Below, piece by piece: positions 42,588 to 52,201 of a stretch of 64,000 bases of DNA. The DNA lies in the NCBI GenBank assembly GCA_964597445.1, contig CAZQXO010000003.1:20758-84757 (forward strand), given 5' to 3'. Position 1 is the stretch's first letter. The number at the start of each line of letters is the position of its first letter. Source of the DNA: UBA10649 sp964597445 (GTDB taxonomy: Bacteria > Actinomycetota > Actinomycetes > S36-B12). The position numbers and the translations under genes were made by a program. A model generated the notes under the pieces. It was not told the origin of the DNA and did no database searches. It was given only the letters and a program-made list of their open reading frames with translations.

Positions 42588-43069
42588 GGGAGTTCGCCAC
42601 CCTGGCCGATGCCGGGCGACGACTCGGAGCGGAGCTAGAGCCACGCATCGGCTCCTGGGTCACCCCGACCCTGCTTCCCGTGCTTCCCAACGGAGTGCCG
42701 GTGGCCCGGGGGATCCGCGAGGTCTGTGCCCTGCCGTGGTCGGCGCTGCCCGTCGAGCGAGGCGAGGAGGGTGTTGCCGTTCCGCGACTGGACGGAGTGG
42801 AGGGCGTCACCGCGATCGTGGTCGACGATGGTGTCGAGACGGGAACGGTCGCCCGATCGGTTGCGCCCATGCTCCGCGAGAGCGGCGTCTCGCGGCTCGT
42901 GCTCGCGGTCCCGGTCTGCTCGCGGGAGGCCATGGCCGACCTGAGCCTTCGTTACGACGAGATCGTGGCCGTGTCGACGCCGCTGGTTCGGCGCAGCCTG
43001 GCCTGGCACTTCGTCGACTTCGACACGATCGACGAGCAGGAGGCGCTCCGGCTTCTCGCCGAGTCCTAG
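42584..43069 (+). CDS. Phosphoribosyltransferase-like protein
   Basis: A 161-residue protein. AIVVDDGVETGTVARSVAPM matches the PRPP-binding loop of type I phosphoribosyltransferases (usually VVDDGxxTGxT). The substrate hood is short and unlike that of known purine or pyrimidine enzymes. It overlaps the ABM gene and is followed 12 bp later by glyS. The substrate is unknown. Confidence 0.75.
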   Translation: MREFATLADAGRRLGAELEPRIGSWVTPTLLPVLPNGVPVARGIREVCALPWSALPVERGEEGVAVPRLDGVEGVTAIVVDDGVETGTVARSVAPMLRESGVSRLVLAVPVCSREAMADLSLRYDEIVAVSTPLVRRSLAWHFVDFDTIDEQEALRLLAES

Positions 43070-43072
43070 GAT
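43067..43072 (+). promoter_or_regulatory. -10 element before glyS
   Basis: TAGGAT ends 9 nt before ATG 43082 and overlaps the previous stop codon. The spacing is a little long for a leaderless start. Confidence 0.35.
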
Positions 43073-43081
43073 GTTGGGACT

Positions 43082-44464
43082 ATGGCCAGTGATCGCGTCG
43101 ATGCCGTCGTCAACCTCAGCAAGCGTCGTGGGTTCGTCTTCCCCTCGTCGGAGATCTACGGGGGAACCCGCTCCGCATGGGACTACGGCCCCCTCGGCGT
43201 CGAGCTGAAGGAGAACGTGCGACGCCAGTGGTGGCAGGCGGTCGTGCGGGGACGTGACGATGTCGTCGGGCTGGACTCCTCGGTCATCCTCGCCCCCCAG
43301 GTCTGGGAGGCCTCCGGTCACGTCAACGCCTTCGTCGACCCGCTGACGGAGTGCCGCAAGTGCCACAAGCGGTGGCGTGCCGACCAGCTTCTCGAGGCCT
43401 ACGCGGAGAAGCACGGACACGAGCCGTCGAACGGGCTGGCCGATGTGGTGTGCTCCAACTGCGGTACCACGGGTGACTTCACCGAGCCCCGCGACTTCAA
43501 CGGCATGCTCCGCACCACCGTGGGGCCGGTCGAGGACGCCGGCGCGGTCCACTACCTGCGACCCGAGACCGCGCAGGGCATCTTCGTCAACTACCTGAAC
43601 GTGATGAACTCCGCTCGCAAGAAGCCGCCGTTCGGCATCGGTCAGACGGGCAAGAGCTTCCGCAACGAGATCACGCCCGGGAACTTCATCTTCCGCACGC
43701 GCGAGTTCGAGCAGATGGAGATGGAGTTCTTCGTCAAGCCCGGAACTGATGAGGAGTGGCACGAGTACTGGATGCAGCAGCGCTGGGACTGGTACGTCGA
43801 TCTCGGGCTGGATCCGGAGAACATGCGCTTCTTCGAGCACCCGAAGGAGAAGCTCAGCCACTACTCCAAGCGCACGGTCGACATCGAGTACCGCTTCCGA
43901 TTCGCCGGCAGCGAGTGGGCGGAGCTCGAGGGCATCGCCAACCGCACGGACTTCGATCTCACCACACACGGCCAGCACTCCGGCACCGACCTCTCCTACT
44001 TCGACCAGGAGACGGAGGAGCGCTGGGTTCCCTACGTCATCGAGCCGGCAGCCGGCCTGACCCGAGCGGTGCTGGCCTTCCTGCTCGATGCGTACGACGA
44101 GGATGAGGCGCCCAATGCCAAGGGCGGAGTCGACAAGCGCACCGTCCTCCGACTGGATCCGCGGCTCGCGCCGGTGAAGGTTGCCGTCCTGCCGCTGTCG
44201 CGGAACGAGAAGCTGACCCCGGCGGCGAAGGAGCTGGCGACGACCCTCCGGCGCCGCTGGAACATCGAGTTCGACGATGCCGGGGCGATCGGCCGCCGCT
44301 ATCGCCGCCAGGACGAGATCGGCACGCCCTTCTGTGTCACGTTCGACTTCGACTCACTGGACGACAACGCAGTCACCGTGCGCGAGCGGGACTCGATGCA
44401 GCAGGAGCGCATCGCCATCGACGAGCTCACCGGCTGGCTGGCGGCACGGCTTCCTGCCTGCTGA
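43082..44464 (+). CDS. glyS: Glycyl-tRNA synthetase
   Basis: A 460-residue class II synthetase of the dimeric alpha-2 type. Motif 1 region YGGTRSAWDYGPLGVELKEN, a zinc module (CRKCHKRW and CSNCGTTGDF), motif 2 FRNEITPGNFIFRTREFEQM and the C-terminal anticodon domain LAPVKVAVLPLSRNEKLTPA are present. It is convergent with the MFS efflux gene. Confidence 0.97.
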   Translation: MASDRVDAVVNLSKRRGFVFPSSEIYGGTRSAWDYGPLGVELKENVRRQWWQAVVRGRDDVVGLDSSVILAPQVWEASGHVNAFVDPLTECRKCHKRWRADQLLEAYAEKHGHEPSNGLADVVCSNCGTTGDFTEPRDFNGMLRTTVGPVEDAGAVHYLRPETAQGIFVNYLNVMNSARKKPPFGIGQTGKSFRNEITPGNFIFRTREFEQMEMEFFVKPGTDEEWHEYWMQQRWDWYVDLGLDPENMRFFEHPKEKLSHYSKRTVDIEYRFRFAGSEWAELEGIANRTDFDLTTHGQHSGTDLSYFDQETEERWVPYVIEPAAGLTRAVLAFLLDAYDEDEAPNAKGGVDKRTVLRLDPRLAPVKVAVLPLSRNEKLTPAAKELATTLRRRWNIEFDDAGAIGRRYRRQDEIGTPFCVTFDFDSLDDNAVTVRERDSMQQERIAIDELTGWLAARLPAC

Positions 44465-44471
44465 TTCTCGG

Positions 44472-46118
44472 TCACGCGGGGGTGTGCTCGCGGGGTGGCT
44501 CGTACCCCTCGGACTCCACGCGTGCTGCGTTCCTCGGGAGCAGGAGGCTGGCCAGGAGCCCCAGCAGGACGAAGCCGCCGGCGGTCCAGGCCACGAGACG
44601 GATGGCGTCGGCGAACCCGGCTGAGGCTCCCTCGACGAGGATCTCCCCTCCGGGCTGTTGAGCCAGTTCGGGGATGGCCTGGCCCGCGGACGAGGCGACG
44701 GCAGTGGAGACCTGTGCTGCCTCTGCCGCCGGCACGCCCCTGTCCTCGAGCTGCGAGGCCACGCCGTTGAGCCCGAACAGCAGGGTCGCTCCGATGATCG
44801 CCGTGCCGATGGCCGCGCCCACCTGCCGCGAGGTCGACTGCACGGCACTGCCCTGGCCGGATTCGGCGACCGGAACCTCGCTGAGGATGACGCCGGTCAG
44901 CTGCGCCGTGGCGAAGCCGACGCCGAGGCCGTAGAGGAACAGCCATGGGGCCATCTCCCATCCGGTCACGGTGACGCTGAGGAAGAACCCGAGTGCGAGG
45001 ATGCCGATGGCCTCGAATCCCATGCCCATCTGCAGGACTCGCACGGGTCCGAGTCTCTGCGACAGCGGTGCACCGAGTCCGGAGGCGACGAAGGATCCAC
45101 CTGCCAGCGCGAGGAGGATCACGCCGGTCTCCAATGCCGAGTAGCCACGTACGGCCTGCAGGAAGAGGGGAAGTGCGAAGAGCAGGCCGAACTCGCCGAG
45201 GCTCACGATGAGTGCGACGAAGTTTCCGGCTCCGAAGCTGCGGATCCGGAACAGGCGCAGGTTGACCACGACGACCTTGCCGGCGCGGAGGCGTCTCAGT
45301 TCCACGAGGATGAAGATGACGAGGGACAGGACGCCGAGAAGCGCGGCGACGAAGACGATCGAGATGCTGTCCGACGGCCAGGTCCACCCCCCGGCTGAGA
45401 AGGGCTGCAGCGGAGTGAACCACCCGTAGCGCTGGCCTTCGATCAGGGCGAACACGATGCCGACGAGTCCGAGGGTGATGAGGGTGGTGCCGAGCACGTC
45501 GATCCCCTTGGGGCCACCGACGGCCCTCGTCTCGGGCACGGTCAGCAGGACGCCGATCAGGACGATGATGCCGATCGGCACGTTGATCAGGAAGGCCCAG
45601 TGCCATGACGCGTTCGTCGTGAGCCATCCTCCTACGAGGGGCCCGAGAGCCGCCATGCCGCCGATGGTGCCGCCCCACACGGCGAAGGCGACGGCACGGG
45701 ACTTGCCCGTGAAGACGGCATTGATCACCGAGAGGGAGGACGGCAGGATCATCGCGCCACCGATGCCCTGGAGCGCGCGGGCGGCGATCAGGGTGGCGGA
45801 GTCGTTCGACATCGCGACGAGCACGCTCGCCACGACGAAGACGATGACACCGAGCACGAACATCAGGCGGCGGCCGTAGCGGTCGGAGATGCGCCCCCAG
45901 AGGATCAGCAGGGACGCGAACGTGAGTGAGTAGGCGGCCGAGACCCACTCGGCGTCCGACGTGGTGAGGCCGAGGTCGCGCACCATGGTCGGGATCGCGA
46001 CGTTCACGACCGTGGCGTCGAGGATGATCATGGCCACGCCCAGGGCGAGGAAGATCAGGGCCGCCCAGCGACGGCCGCCCGTCAGCGTGGGTCCGGCTTC
46101 CTGGGCGGGCATCGACAT
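44472..46118 (-). CDS. MFS drug efflux transporter, DHA2 (EmrB/QacA) family
   Basis: A 548-residue transporter with 14 predicted helices. It has motif C-like ALGPLVGGWLTTNASWHWAF, motif A GRISDRYGRR and an N-terminal LDATVVNVAIPTM signature, all of the DHA2 family that exports drugs with protons. ATG 46118 has AGGGGAG 5 nt upstream. No local repressor is adjacent. The substrate cannot be predicted. Confidence 0.93.
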   Translation of the reverse strand: MSMPAQEAGPTLTGGRRWAALIFLALGVAMIILDATVVNVAIPTMVRDLGLTTSDAEWVSAAYSLTFASLLILWGRISDRYGRRLMFVLGVIVFVVASVLVAMSNDSATLIAARALQGIGGAMILPSSLSVINAVFTGKSRAVAFAVWGGTIGGMAALGPLVGGWLTTNASWHWAFLINVPIGIIVLIGVLLTVPETRAVGGPKGIDVLGTTLITLGLVGIVFALIEGQRYGWFTPLQPFSAGGWTWPSDSISIVFVAALLGVLSLVIFILVELRRLRAGKVVVVNLRLFRIRSFGAGNFVALIVSLGEFGLLFALPLFLQAVRGYSALETGVILLALAGGSFVASGLGAPLSQRLGPVRVLQMGMGFEAIGILALGFFLSVTVTGWEMAPWLFLYGLGVGFATAQLTGVILSEVPVAESGQGSAVQSTSRQVGAAIGTAIIGATLLFGLNGVASQLEDRGVPAAEAAQVSTAVASSAGQAIPELAQQPGGEILVEGASAGFADAIRLVAWTAGGFVLLGLLASLLLPRNAARVESEGYEPPREHTPA

Positions 46119-46200
46119 GGTTCTCCCCTGATCGCGTTCCCGACGATGTGTCGGATCCGCGTCGGATTCTGCCGCATGGCCGGGGTGGGACAATCCCGAC

Positions 46201-47343
46201 ATGCCGCTCCCGTTCACGCCCCCCGTGGTGCTCGCTCCCATGGCGGGCATCACGAACCGGGCGTTCCGCCGACTCTGTCGCGAGTCCGCGCGTGCGTCGG
46301 GTGCGTCAGGTGTCGGCATGTACGTCTCGGAGATGGTGACCTCGCGGGCGCTCGTGGAGCGAAGTGAGGAGTCGCTCGACCTCGTCACATTCGCACCGGA
46401 CGAGTCCCCCCGTGCAGTGCAGTTGTACGCCGTCGCGCCCGGCACGGTCGCCGCGGCCGTCAGGCTTCTCGTCGAGGAGGATCGAGCCGATCACATCGAT
46501 CTCAATTTCGGGTGCCCGGTGCCCAAGGTGACGCGCAAGGGCGGAGGCAGCGCCCTCCCCTGGAAGCGCGATCTCTTCCGCAGCATCGTGCATGCCGCCG
46601 TCACGGCGGCCGAGGGGCGCGTCCCGGTCTCGGTGAAGATGCGCAAGGGCATCGACGACGATCACCTCACCTACCTCGAGGCGGGGCGCGCGGCTGCGGA
46701 GGAGGGTGTGGCGTGGGTCGCCCTGCACGGACGCACGGCGGACCAGATGTACGCGGGTCAGGCCGACTGGACGTCGATAGCCCGACTGAAGGAGGAGCTC
46801 ACGCCCCTCGGCACGCCGGTGCTCGGCAACGGAGACATCTGGACCGCGCACGACGCCCTCCGCATGGTCGAGCAGACGGGCGCCGACGGGGTCGTCGTCG
46901 GTCGCGGCTGCCTCGGACGTCCATGGCTGTTCGGCCAGTTGGCGGCAGCCTTCGAGGGGCGGCCCATCCCTGCCGATCCGCGGCTGGATGGCGTCCTGTC
47001 CCTGCTGCGCCGGCATGCCCACCTGCTCGCCGACGACTACGGCGAGGTCAAGGGTTGCCGTGACATCCGCAAGCACATGGCGTGGTACCTGAAGGGCTTC
47101 TCCGTGCGCCAGCCCGTGCGGCAGGCGCTCGCCACGGTCGGCACTCTCGAGGAACTGGACGACCTGCTCGCGCAGATCGACGCCGACCAGGACTTCGATG
47201 CCGTCATCGGGGCGAATCCGCGGGGCCGGACCTCGGGAAACCGCCGACCCGCGCTGCCGGACGGCTGGCTGCTGACCTGCGACCTCGATGAGGAGACCGC
47301 AGCGCTGGTGGCCCGCGCGGAGATCTCGGTCAGCGGAGGCTGA
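46201..47343 (+). CDS. dusB: tRNA-dihydrouridine synthase
   Basis: A 380-residue flavoprotein reducing uridines in tRNA D-loops. Key motifs: LAPMAGITNRAFRRLCRE, IDLNFGCPVPKVTRKGGGSA with the catalytic Cys, VSVKMRKGIDDDHLTY and LHGRTADQMYAGQADWTSI. The ATG lies 6 nt after GACAAT (46189-46194), a possible leaderless start. Confidence 0.95.
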   Translation: MPLPFTPPVVLAPMAGITNRAFRRLCRESARASGASGVGMYVSEMVTSRALVERSEESLDLVTFAPDESPRAVQLYAVAPGTVAAAVRLLVEEDRADHIDLNFGCPVPKVTRKGGGSALPWKRDLFRSIVHAAVTAAEGRVPVSVKMRKGIDDDHLTYLEAGRAAAEEGVAWVALHGRTADQMYAGQADWTSIARLKEELTPLGTPVLGNGDIWTAHDALRMVEQTGADGVVVGRGCLGRPWLFGQLAAAFEGRPIPADPRLDGVLSLLRRHAHLLADDYGEVKGCRDIRKHMAWYLKGFSVRQPVRQALATVGTLEELDDLLAQIDADQDFDAVIGANPRGRTSGNRRPALPDGWLLTCDLDEETAALVARAEISVSGG

Positions 47344-47354
47344 GGCGTCGGAGG

Positions 47355-48014
47355 TCAGCCCCCGAACAGGACCGACCCGTACTTGATGACGATCATCGCG
47401 GTCAGCACGGCGAGCACGAGGATCACGATCAGGGTGTCGATACCGGCGCGCAGCCATGAGGAGACTGTCCGGTAGGTCGACTCGGACAGCCGAATGTTGC
47501 CATCGAGGAGATTGATGCGCGTCATGCTGGCGAACACCAGTGTCGTCGTCACCGTGATCGTGAGGCACCACGGGCAGAGTGCCCCGATCACGAAGTAGGA
47601 CTGGAAGAACAGCCAGTAGGCGAAGATGAGCCCGATCGAGTAGACCGCCTGTGCGGTGAGCATGAACCAGCGCGGGAAGCGCGCTCCTCCGAGCGCGGCA
47701 ACCGCGAGGGTGATCACGACGGGCTCGGCGATGAGGCCCAAGAAGGCGTTGGGGAATCCCAGGGCGCTGGCCTGCCAGGACTGGCCCACGGTGCCGCATG
47801 AGAGGACCGCGTTGATGTCGCATCCGAGGTCGGCGAAGGGGTCCGCGGCGAGGGTGATCGCCTCGACCGACAAGACGAACGCGGCGATCAGTCCGATGAC
47901 CGCGGAGATGAGCATCTCGAGGTACGCCCCGCGGTTGCGAACCGGTTCGCGTTCCGTGACGCCCGAGTCCAGCACCGTGCTGTCGGATACGCCGTAGCCC
48001 TGGCCCTTGGTCAT
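47355..48014 (-). CDS. Vitamin K epoxide reductase (VKOR) family protein
   Basis: A 219-residue membrane protein with five predicted helices. The loop Cys pair (C65, C73 in DLGCDINAVLSCGTV) and the active site CPWC (147-150) are intact. VKOR proteins reoxidise a DsbA-like protein with quinone, so they drive disulfide formation outside the membrane. No thioredoxin domain is fused. Secreted Cys-rich proteins at 7657, 22158 and 22735 could be clients. ATG 48014 lies 7 nt after TAGGCT (48027-48022). Confidence 0.92.
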   Translation of the reverse strand: MTKGQGYGVSDSTVLDSGVTEREPVRNRGAYLEMLISAVIGLIAAFVLSVEAITLAADPFADLGCDINAVLSCGTVGQSWQASALGFPNAFLGLIAEPVVITLAVAALGGARFPRWFMLTAQAVYSIGLIFAYWLFFQSYFVIGALCPWCLTITVTTTLVFASMTRINLLDGNIRLSESTYRTVSSWLRAGIDTLIVILVLAVLTAMIVIKYGSVLFGG

Positions 48015-48132
48015 GCAGGAGAGCCTACGTGCCGGGTCTTTGGTCCCGACCGTGGCCGACGTCACAAGGATGTAAGCGCGCACATGTCGTCACATGGTTG
48101 CATCGCCTCGGTCAGGGGTGTCAGGTGATCCC

Positions 48133-50886
48133 ATGACCGTCACCGCGCCCGCCTCGGCGAGTCCGATCGCTCCGCAATCCTTCGTCTTCGCCTTCGCCGA
48201 CGGCGACCGCACTCAGGTCGATCTCCTCGGCGGCAAGGGCGCCAACCTCGCCGAGATGACCCGGCTCGGTCTTCCGGTGCCACCCGGCTTCACCATCACC
48301 ACCGAAGCATGCCGGTACTTCTTGGAGCACGGTCATGGGCCGACCGGCCTGCAGCTGCAAATCGCCGAGCACATCGCCCGCCTCGAGGACGAGATGGACC
48401 GGAAGCTCGGCGATCCGGAGAACCCGCTGCTGGTCTCTGTGCGCTCCGGCGCGCGCTTCTCGATGCCCGGAATGATGGAGACAGTCCTGAACATCGGGCT
48501 GAACGACGCCAGCGTCGCCGGCCTCGCGCGCATGTCTGATGACGACCACTTCGCCTGGGACTCCTACCGCCGGCTCATCCAGATGTTCGGCAAGACGGTG
48601 CTCGAGATCAGCGGCGAGGAGTTCGAGAGCGTTCTCGAGCAGATCAAGGACAAGGCGGGCGTGACGTCGGATGTCGACCTCCCGGTCGACTCGCTCCGTC
48701 GTCTTGTCGACGTCTACAAGTCGATCGTCCGGGAGGCGACGGGTCGCGAGTTCCCGCAGGACCCGTATCAGCAGCTCGACCTCGCGATCCGTTCCGTCTT
48801 CCACTCGTGGAACACCGAGCGTGCCCGCCTCTACCGGCGACAGGAGCGCATCCCGCACACCCTGGGCACGGCCGTGAACGTGCAGGTCATGGCATTCGGC
48901 AATGCCGGCCCAGGCTCAGGCACCGGCGTCGCGTTCACGCGCGACCCGGGCTCGGGGCACAGCGGCGTCTATGGCGACTACCTGGCCGACGCTCAGGGCG
49001 AGGATGTGGTGGCCGGCATCCGCAACACCAGTCCGCTGCAGGACCTCGAGACGATCGACCCGAGGTCCTACGGGCAGCTCATGGACATCATGCACACGCT
49101 TGAGCGGCACTACCGCGACCTGTGCGACATCGAGTTCACCATCGAGCGAGGCAAACTCTGGATGCTCCAGACGCGTGTCGGCAAGCGCACGGCTGCCGCA
49201 GCCTTCCGTATCGCCGTCCAGCTCGTCGATGAGGGCGTCATCTCGATGGACGAGGCCCTCATGCGGGTGTCCGGGCACCAGCTCGGTCAGCTGATGTTCC
49301 CCCGCTTCGCGGCCGGATCGGGTGATGGCAAGGTGGCGAAGGGCATGAACGCCTCACCGGGAGCCGCGGTGGGCCGTGTCGTCTTCGACTCGTCGACTGC
49401 CGTCACGTGGGCCAAGGACGGGCAGTCGGTCATCCTGGTTCGTCGTGAGACGAATCCGGATGACCTCGAGGGCATGATCGCCGCCGCCGGCATCCTGACC
49501 AGTCGTGGTGGCAAGACGTCGCACGCTGCCGTGGTGGCGCGCGGCATGGGCAAGACCGCGGTCTGCGGGGCGGAGTCCCTGGACGTCGACACCAAGCGGC
49601 GGACGATGACGACCGCTGCGGGCGAGGTGGTCAAGGAAGGCGACGTCATCTCCATCGACGGCAGCACCGGTGACGTGTTCCTCGGTGAGGTTCCCGTCAT
49701 GCCCAGTGCGGTGGTGACCTACTTCGAGTCCGGCCTCGACACGGCGCTGGCGGGTGCGGATGACGAGACGGCTGAGCTGATCCGTGCTGTCGATCGGATC
49801 ATGGCCCACGCCGATACGTCGCGAAGGCTGCGCGTGCGAGCGAATGCCGACACTCCTGAGGATGCCACGCGGGCTCGTCGCATGGGGGCCCAGGGCATCG
49901 GGCTCCTGCGCACGGAGCACATGTTTCTGGGGGAGCGCAGGACGCACGTCGAGCGGCTCATCCTCGCCAACTCCGACGAGGATCGGCGTGCTGCTCTGGA
50001 TGCTCTCCTGCCGCTCCAGCGAAAGGACTTCATCCGCATCCTCGAGGCCATGGACGGTCTCCCGGTCACCATCCGGCTGATCGATCCGCCGCTGCACGAG
50101 TTCCTGCCCGATCTCACCGAACTCGCCGTGCGTGTCGCGCTGGCCGAGGCGCGGGGCGAGGAGCATGAGGCTGACCTGCGCCTGCTTCAGGCCGTCAATC
50201 GGCTGCACGAGCAGAACCCGATGCTGGGCCTGCGCGGCGTGCGCCTGGGTCTCGTGCTGCCCGGCCTCTTCGCCCTGCAGGTGCGCGCGATCGCGGAGGC
50301 CGCCTGCTTCCGGCAGCGCCTGGGCGGCGACCCTCGGGCGGAGATCATGATTCCGCTCGTCGGGTCGATCCAGGAGCTCGAGCTGGTGATCGACGAGGCA
50401 GCGCAGGTGCTGCAGGAGGTCGCCGATGCGCACGGCTGCACTCTGAAGTTCCCGATCGGGACGATGATCGAGCTGCCACGAGCCGCGCTGACGGCCGGGC
50501 AGATCGCTGAGGCGGCCGAGTTCTTCTCCTTCGGCACCAACGACCTCACGCAGACGACGTGGGGGTTCAGTCGGGATGACGTCGAGGCCGCCTTCTTCTC
50601 CGCGTACCTGGAGAAGGGTGTCTTCGGAGTCTCCCCCTTCGAGTCCATCGACCGCGAGGGGGTCGGGGAGCTGGTGCGCATCGCGGTGGAGAAGGGGCGA
50701 GCCCGGCGTCACAACCTGCACTGCGGGGTCTGCGGCGAGCACGGGGGTGATCCCGAGTCGATCCACTTCTTCGACGAGGTGGGACTCGACTATGTCTCCT
50801 GCTCACCGTTCCGCGTGCCGGTGGCCCGGCTCGAGGCCGGCCGAGCTGCCATCGAGCGACACGTGTCCAGGAGCGACACCCGCTGA
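48133..50886 (+). CDS. ppdK: Pyruvate, phosphate dikinase
   Basis: Interconverts pyruvate, ATP and phosphate with phosphoenolpyruvate, AMP and diphosphate. The 917-residue protein has an N-terminal ATP-grasp domain (LLGGKGANLAEMTRLGLPVP), the swivelling domain with catalytic His464 (GGKTSHAAVVARGMGKTAVC) and a C-terminal TIM barrel ending FGTNDLTQTTWGFSRDD and LHCGVCGEHGGDPESIHFF. ATG 48133 follows AGGTGA; upstream in-frame starts would add a non-conserved extension. It allows gluconeogenesis or diphosphate-linked glycolysis. Confidence 0.96.
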   Translation: MTVTAPASASPIAPQSFVFAFADGDRTQVDLLGGKGANLAEMTRLGLPVPPGFTITTEACRYFLEHGHGPTGLQLQIAEHIARLEDEMDRKLGDPENPLLVSVRSGARFSMPGMMETVLNIGLNDASVAGLARMSDDDHFAWDSYRRLIQMFGKTVLEISGEEFESVLEQIKDKAGVTSDVDLPVDSLRRLVDVYKSIVREATGREFPQDPYQQLDLAIRSVFHSWNTERARLYRRQERIPHTLGTAVNVQVMAFGNAGPGSGTGVAFTRDPGSGHSGVYGDYLADAQGEDVVAGIRNTSPLQDLETIDPRSYGQLMDIMHTLERHYRDLCDIEFTIERGKLWMLQTRVGKRTAAAAFRIAVQLVDEGVISMDEALMRVSGHQLGQLMFPRFAAGSGDGKVAKGMNASPGAAVGRVVFDSSTAVTWAKDGQSVILVRRETNPDDLEGMIAAAGILTSRGGKTSHAAVVARGMGKTAVCGAESLDVDTKRRTMTTAAGEVVKEGDVISIDGSTGDVFLGEVPVMPSAVVTYFESGLDTALAGADDETAELIRAVDRIMAHADTSRRLRVRANADTPEDATRARRMGAQGIGLLRTEHMFLGERRTHVERLILANSDEDRRAALDALLPLQRKDFIRILEAMDGLPVTIRLIDPPLHEFLPDLTELAVRVALAEARGEEHEADLRLLQAVNRLHEQNPMLGLRGVRLGLVLPGLFALQVRAIAEAACFRQRLGGDPRAEIMIPLVGSIQELELVIDEAAQVLQEVADAHGCTLKFPIGTMIELPRAALTAGQIAEAAEFFSFGTNDLTQTTWGFSRDDVEAAFFSAYLEKGVFGVSPFESIDREGVGELVRIAVEKGRARRHNLHCGVCGEHGGDPESIHFFDEVGLDYVSCSPFRVPVARLEAGRAAIERHVSRSDTR

Positions 50887-50974
50887 CAGCAGTCGGTCGT
50901 TCGCGTGCGGAGCGATCGGGGAGCCCGTGGTGTCGCAACCGTAGGAGTCCTGCGGTCCGTGTGACGATGAGCCT

Positions 50975-51637
50975 GTGAGTGCGGCGCCGGCATCCTCCTC
51001 GGTGCCGCGGTCGGGAGGGGGAGCAGCCCGACGGGGTCAAGGGTCGTCGCGCCTCGCCGTCACGGTCATCGTCACGGGAGCTCTGGCCCTGCTCCTGCTG
51101 CTCCCTGCTGGTGCAGCGATGCAGGTCGTCCTCACGGCGCAGCTCGATGACCGCTCGACGACGCAGGCCATCGTCGTCCTCGACCCCGCGCAGTACTGGG
51201 GCAATGCCCGGCCGGTCATGCATGCGCGGCTCGAGCACGCGGCCGAGCTGTATCGCGAGGGAGTGGCGCCCCTCGTGATCGTCACGGGTCCGCAGCGCGG
51301 CGCGGACGAGGAGCGCCGGATCCTCGTCGAGGCCGGAGTTCCCGATCGTGACATCGTCACCTTCGACACAGGGGCCGACACCGTCGGGACCCTGCGTGTC
51401 ATCGCCGGGGTCATGCGTGACCTCGGGTGGTCCAGCGCAACGGTCGTCACGGATCCAGCGCACGCGGCACGCGCGGGAGCCACGGCCTCAGCCCTGGGCA
51501 TCGACGCGCATCTCTCCCCGGTGACCGCTGGGCCGGCGGCTGTTCTGACCTCGGAGTACGTCGGTCGCGAGGTGGCGGCCCTGCTCCGCCACCATGCCCT
51601 GACCCGCTGGTCACTCCAGCCCGTGGTGCCTGCCTAG
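50975..51637 (+). CDS. YdcF-like DUF218 domain protein
   Basis: A 220-residue protein with one N-terminal membrane helix (about residues 28-48) and an outer DUF218 domain (AIVVLDPAQYWGNARPVMHA, LVIVTGPQRGADEERRILVE, TVVTDPAHAARAGATA). Relatives include SanA and YdcF, linked to envelope integrity. The GTG is 6 nt after GACGAT (50963-50968). Followed 10 bp later by the thioredoxin-like lipoprotein. Confidence 0.85.
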   Translation: MSAAPASSSVPRSGGGAARRGQGSSRLAVTVIVTGALALLLLLPAGAAMQVVLTAQLDDRSTTQAIVVLDPAQYWGNARPVMHARLEHAAELYREGVAPLVIVTGPQRGADEERRILVEAGVPDRDIVTFDTGADTVGTLRVIAGVMRDLGWSSATVVTDPAHAARAGATASALGIDAHLSPVTAGPAAVLTSEYVGREVAALLRHHALTRWSLQPVVPA

Positions 51638-51646
51638 CATGGCGTC

Positions 51647-52201
51647 ATGAGACGTGTCGTCCTCACCGCGAGCGCCCTGCTGCTGGTCCCCGCCGCGCTG
51701 GCGGGCTGCGGTCGTGAGCAGCCGGCATCCGCCCTCGTCGGGACGGAGGCGGTTGCCGAGGAGGCGCGTGAGGATGTCCTGTCCTTCTCGGGCACGGCCA
51801 TGGACGGCTCGGCCGTCGACCTCGCGGATCTGCGGGGTCGCGTGGTCGTGATCAACGCCTGGGCGTCGTGGTGTGCTCCCTGTCGCACCGAGATGCCCGC
51901 CTTCGTCGACCTCGCTGCCACGTCCGACCCGGACGACATCGCCGTGGTGGGTCTGAATGTCGGGGATGATCCGGCGGCGGCCCAGGCCTTCGCGGACGAG
52001 ATGGACATCACCTTCCCGTCGGTCGTCGATCGGGAGGGCGAGATCCTCGCGGGGATCCCGGGTGTGCCCCCGAAGTCCCTGCCCAGCACGGTCATCCTCG
52101 ATCGTGAGGGTCGGATCGCCACGCGGATCATCGGTCCGACCGACTCGATCGGTCTGGCCAACGCCCTCGGCCAGGTGCTGGCCGATGAGGCGCAGTCGTG
52201 A
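51647..52201 (+). CDS. TlpA/ResA-like thioredoxin lipoprotein
   Basis: A 184-residue lipoprotein: lipobox LAGC at Cys21, then a thioredoxin fold with the active site WCAPC (C76, C79), as in membrane-anchored reductases that serve cytochrome c maturation or general thiol reduction. It would act opposite to the VKOR protein at 47355. ATG 51647 follows TAGCAT (51635-51640) by 6 nt. It overlaps dgt by 4 bp. Confidence 0.93.
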   Translation: MRRVVLTASALLLVPAALAGCGREQPASALVGTEAVAEEAREDVLSFSGTAMDGSAVDLADLRGRVVVINAWASWCAPCRTEMPAFVDLAATSDPDDIAVVGLNVGDDPAAAQAFADEMDITFPSVVDREGEILAGIPGVPPKSLPSTVILDREGRIATRIIGPTDSIGLANALGQVLADEAQS

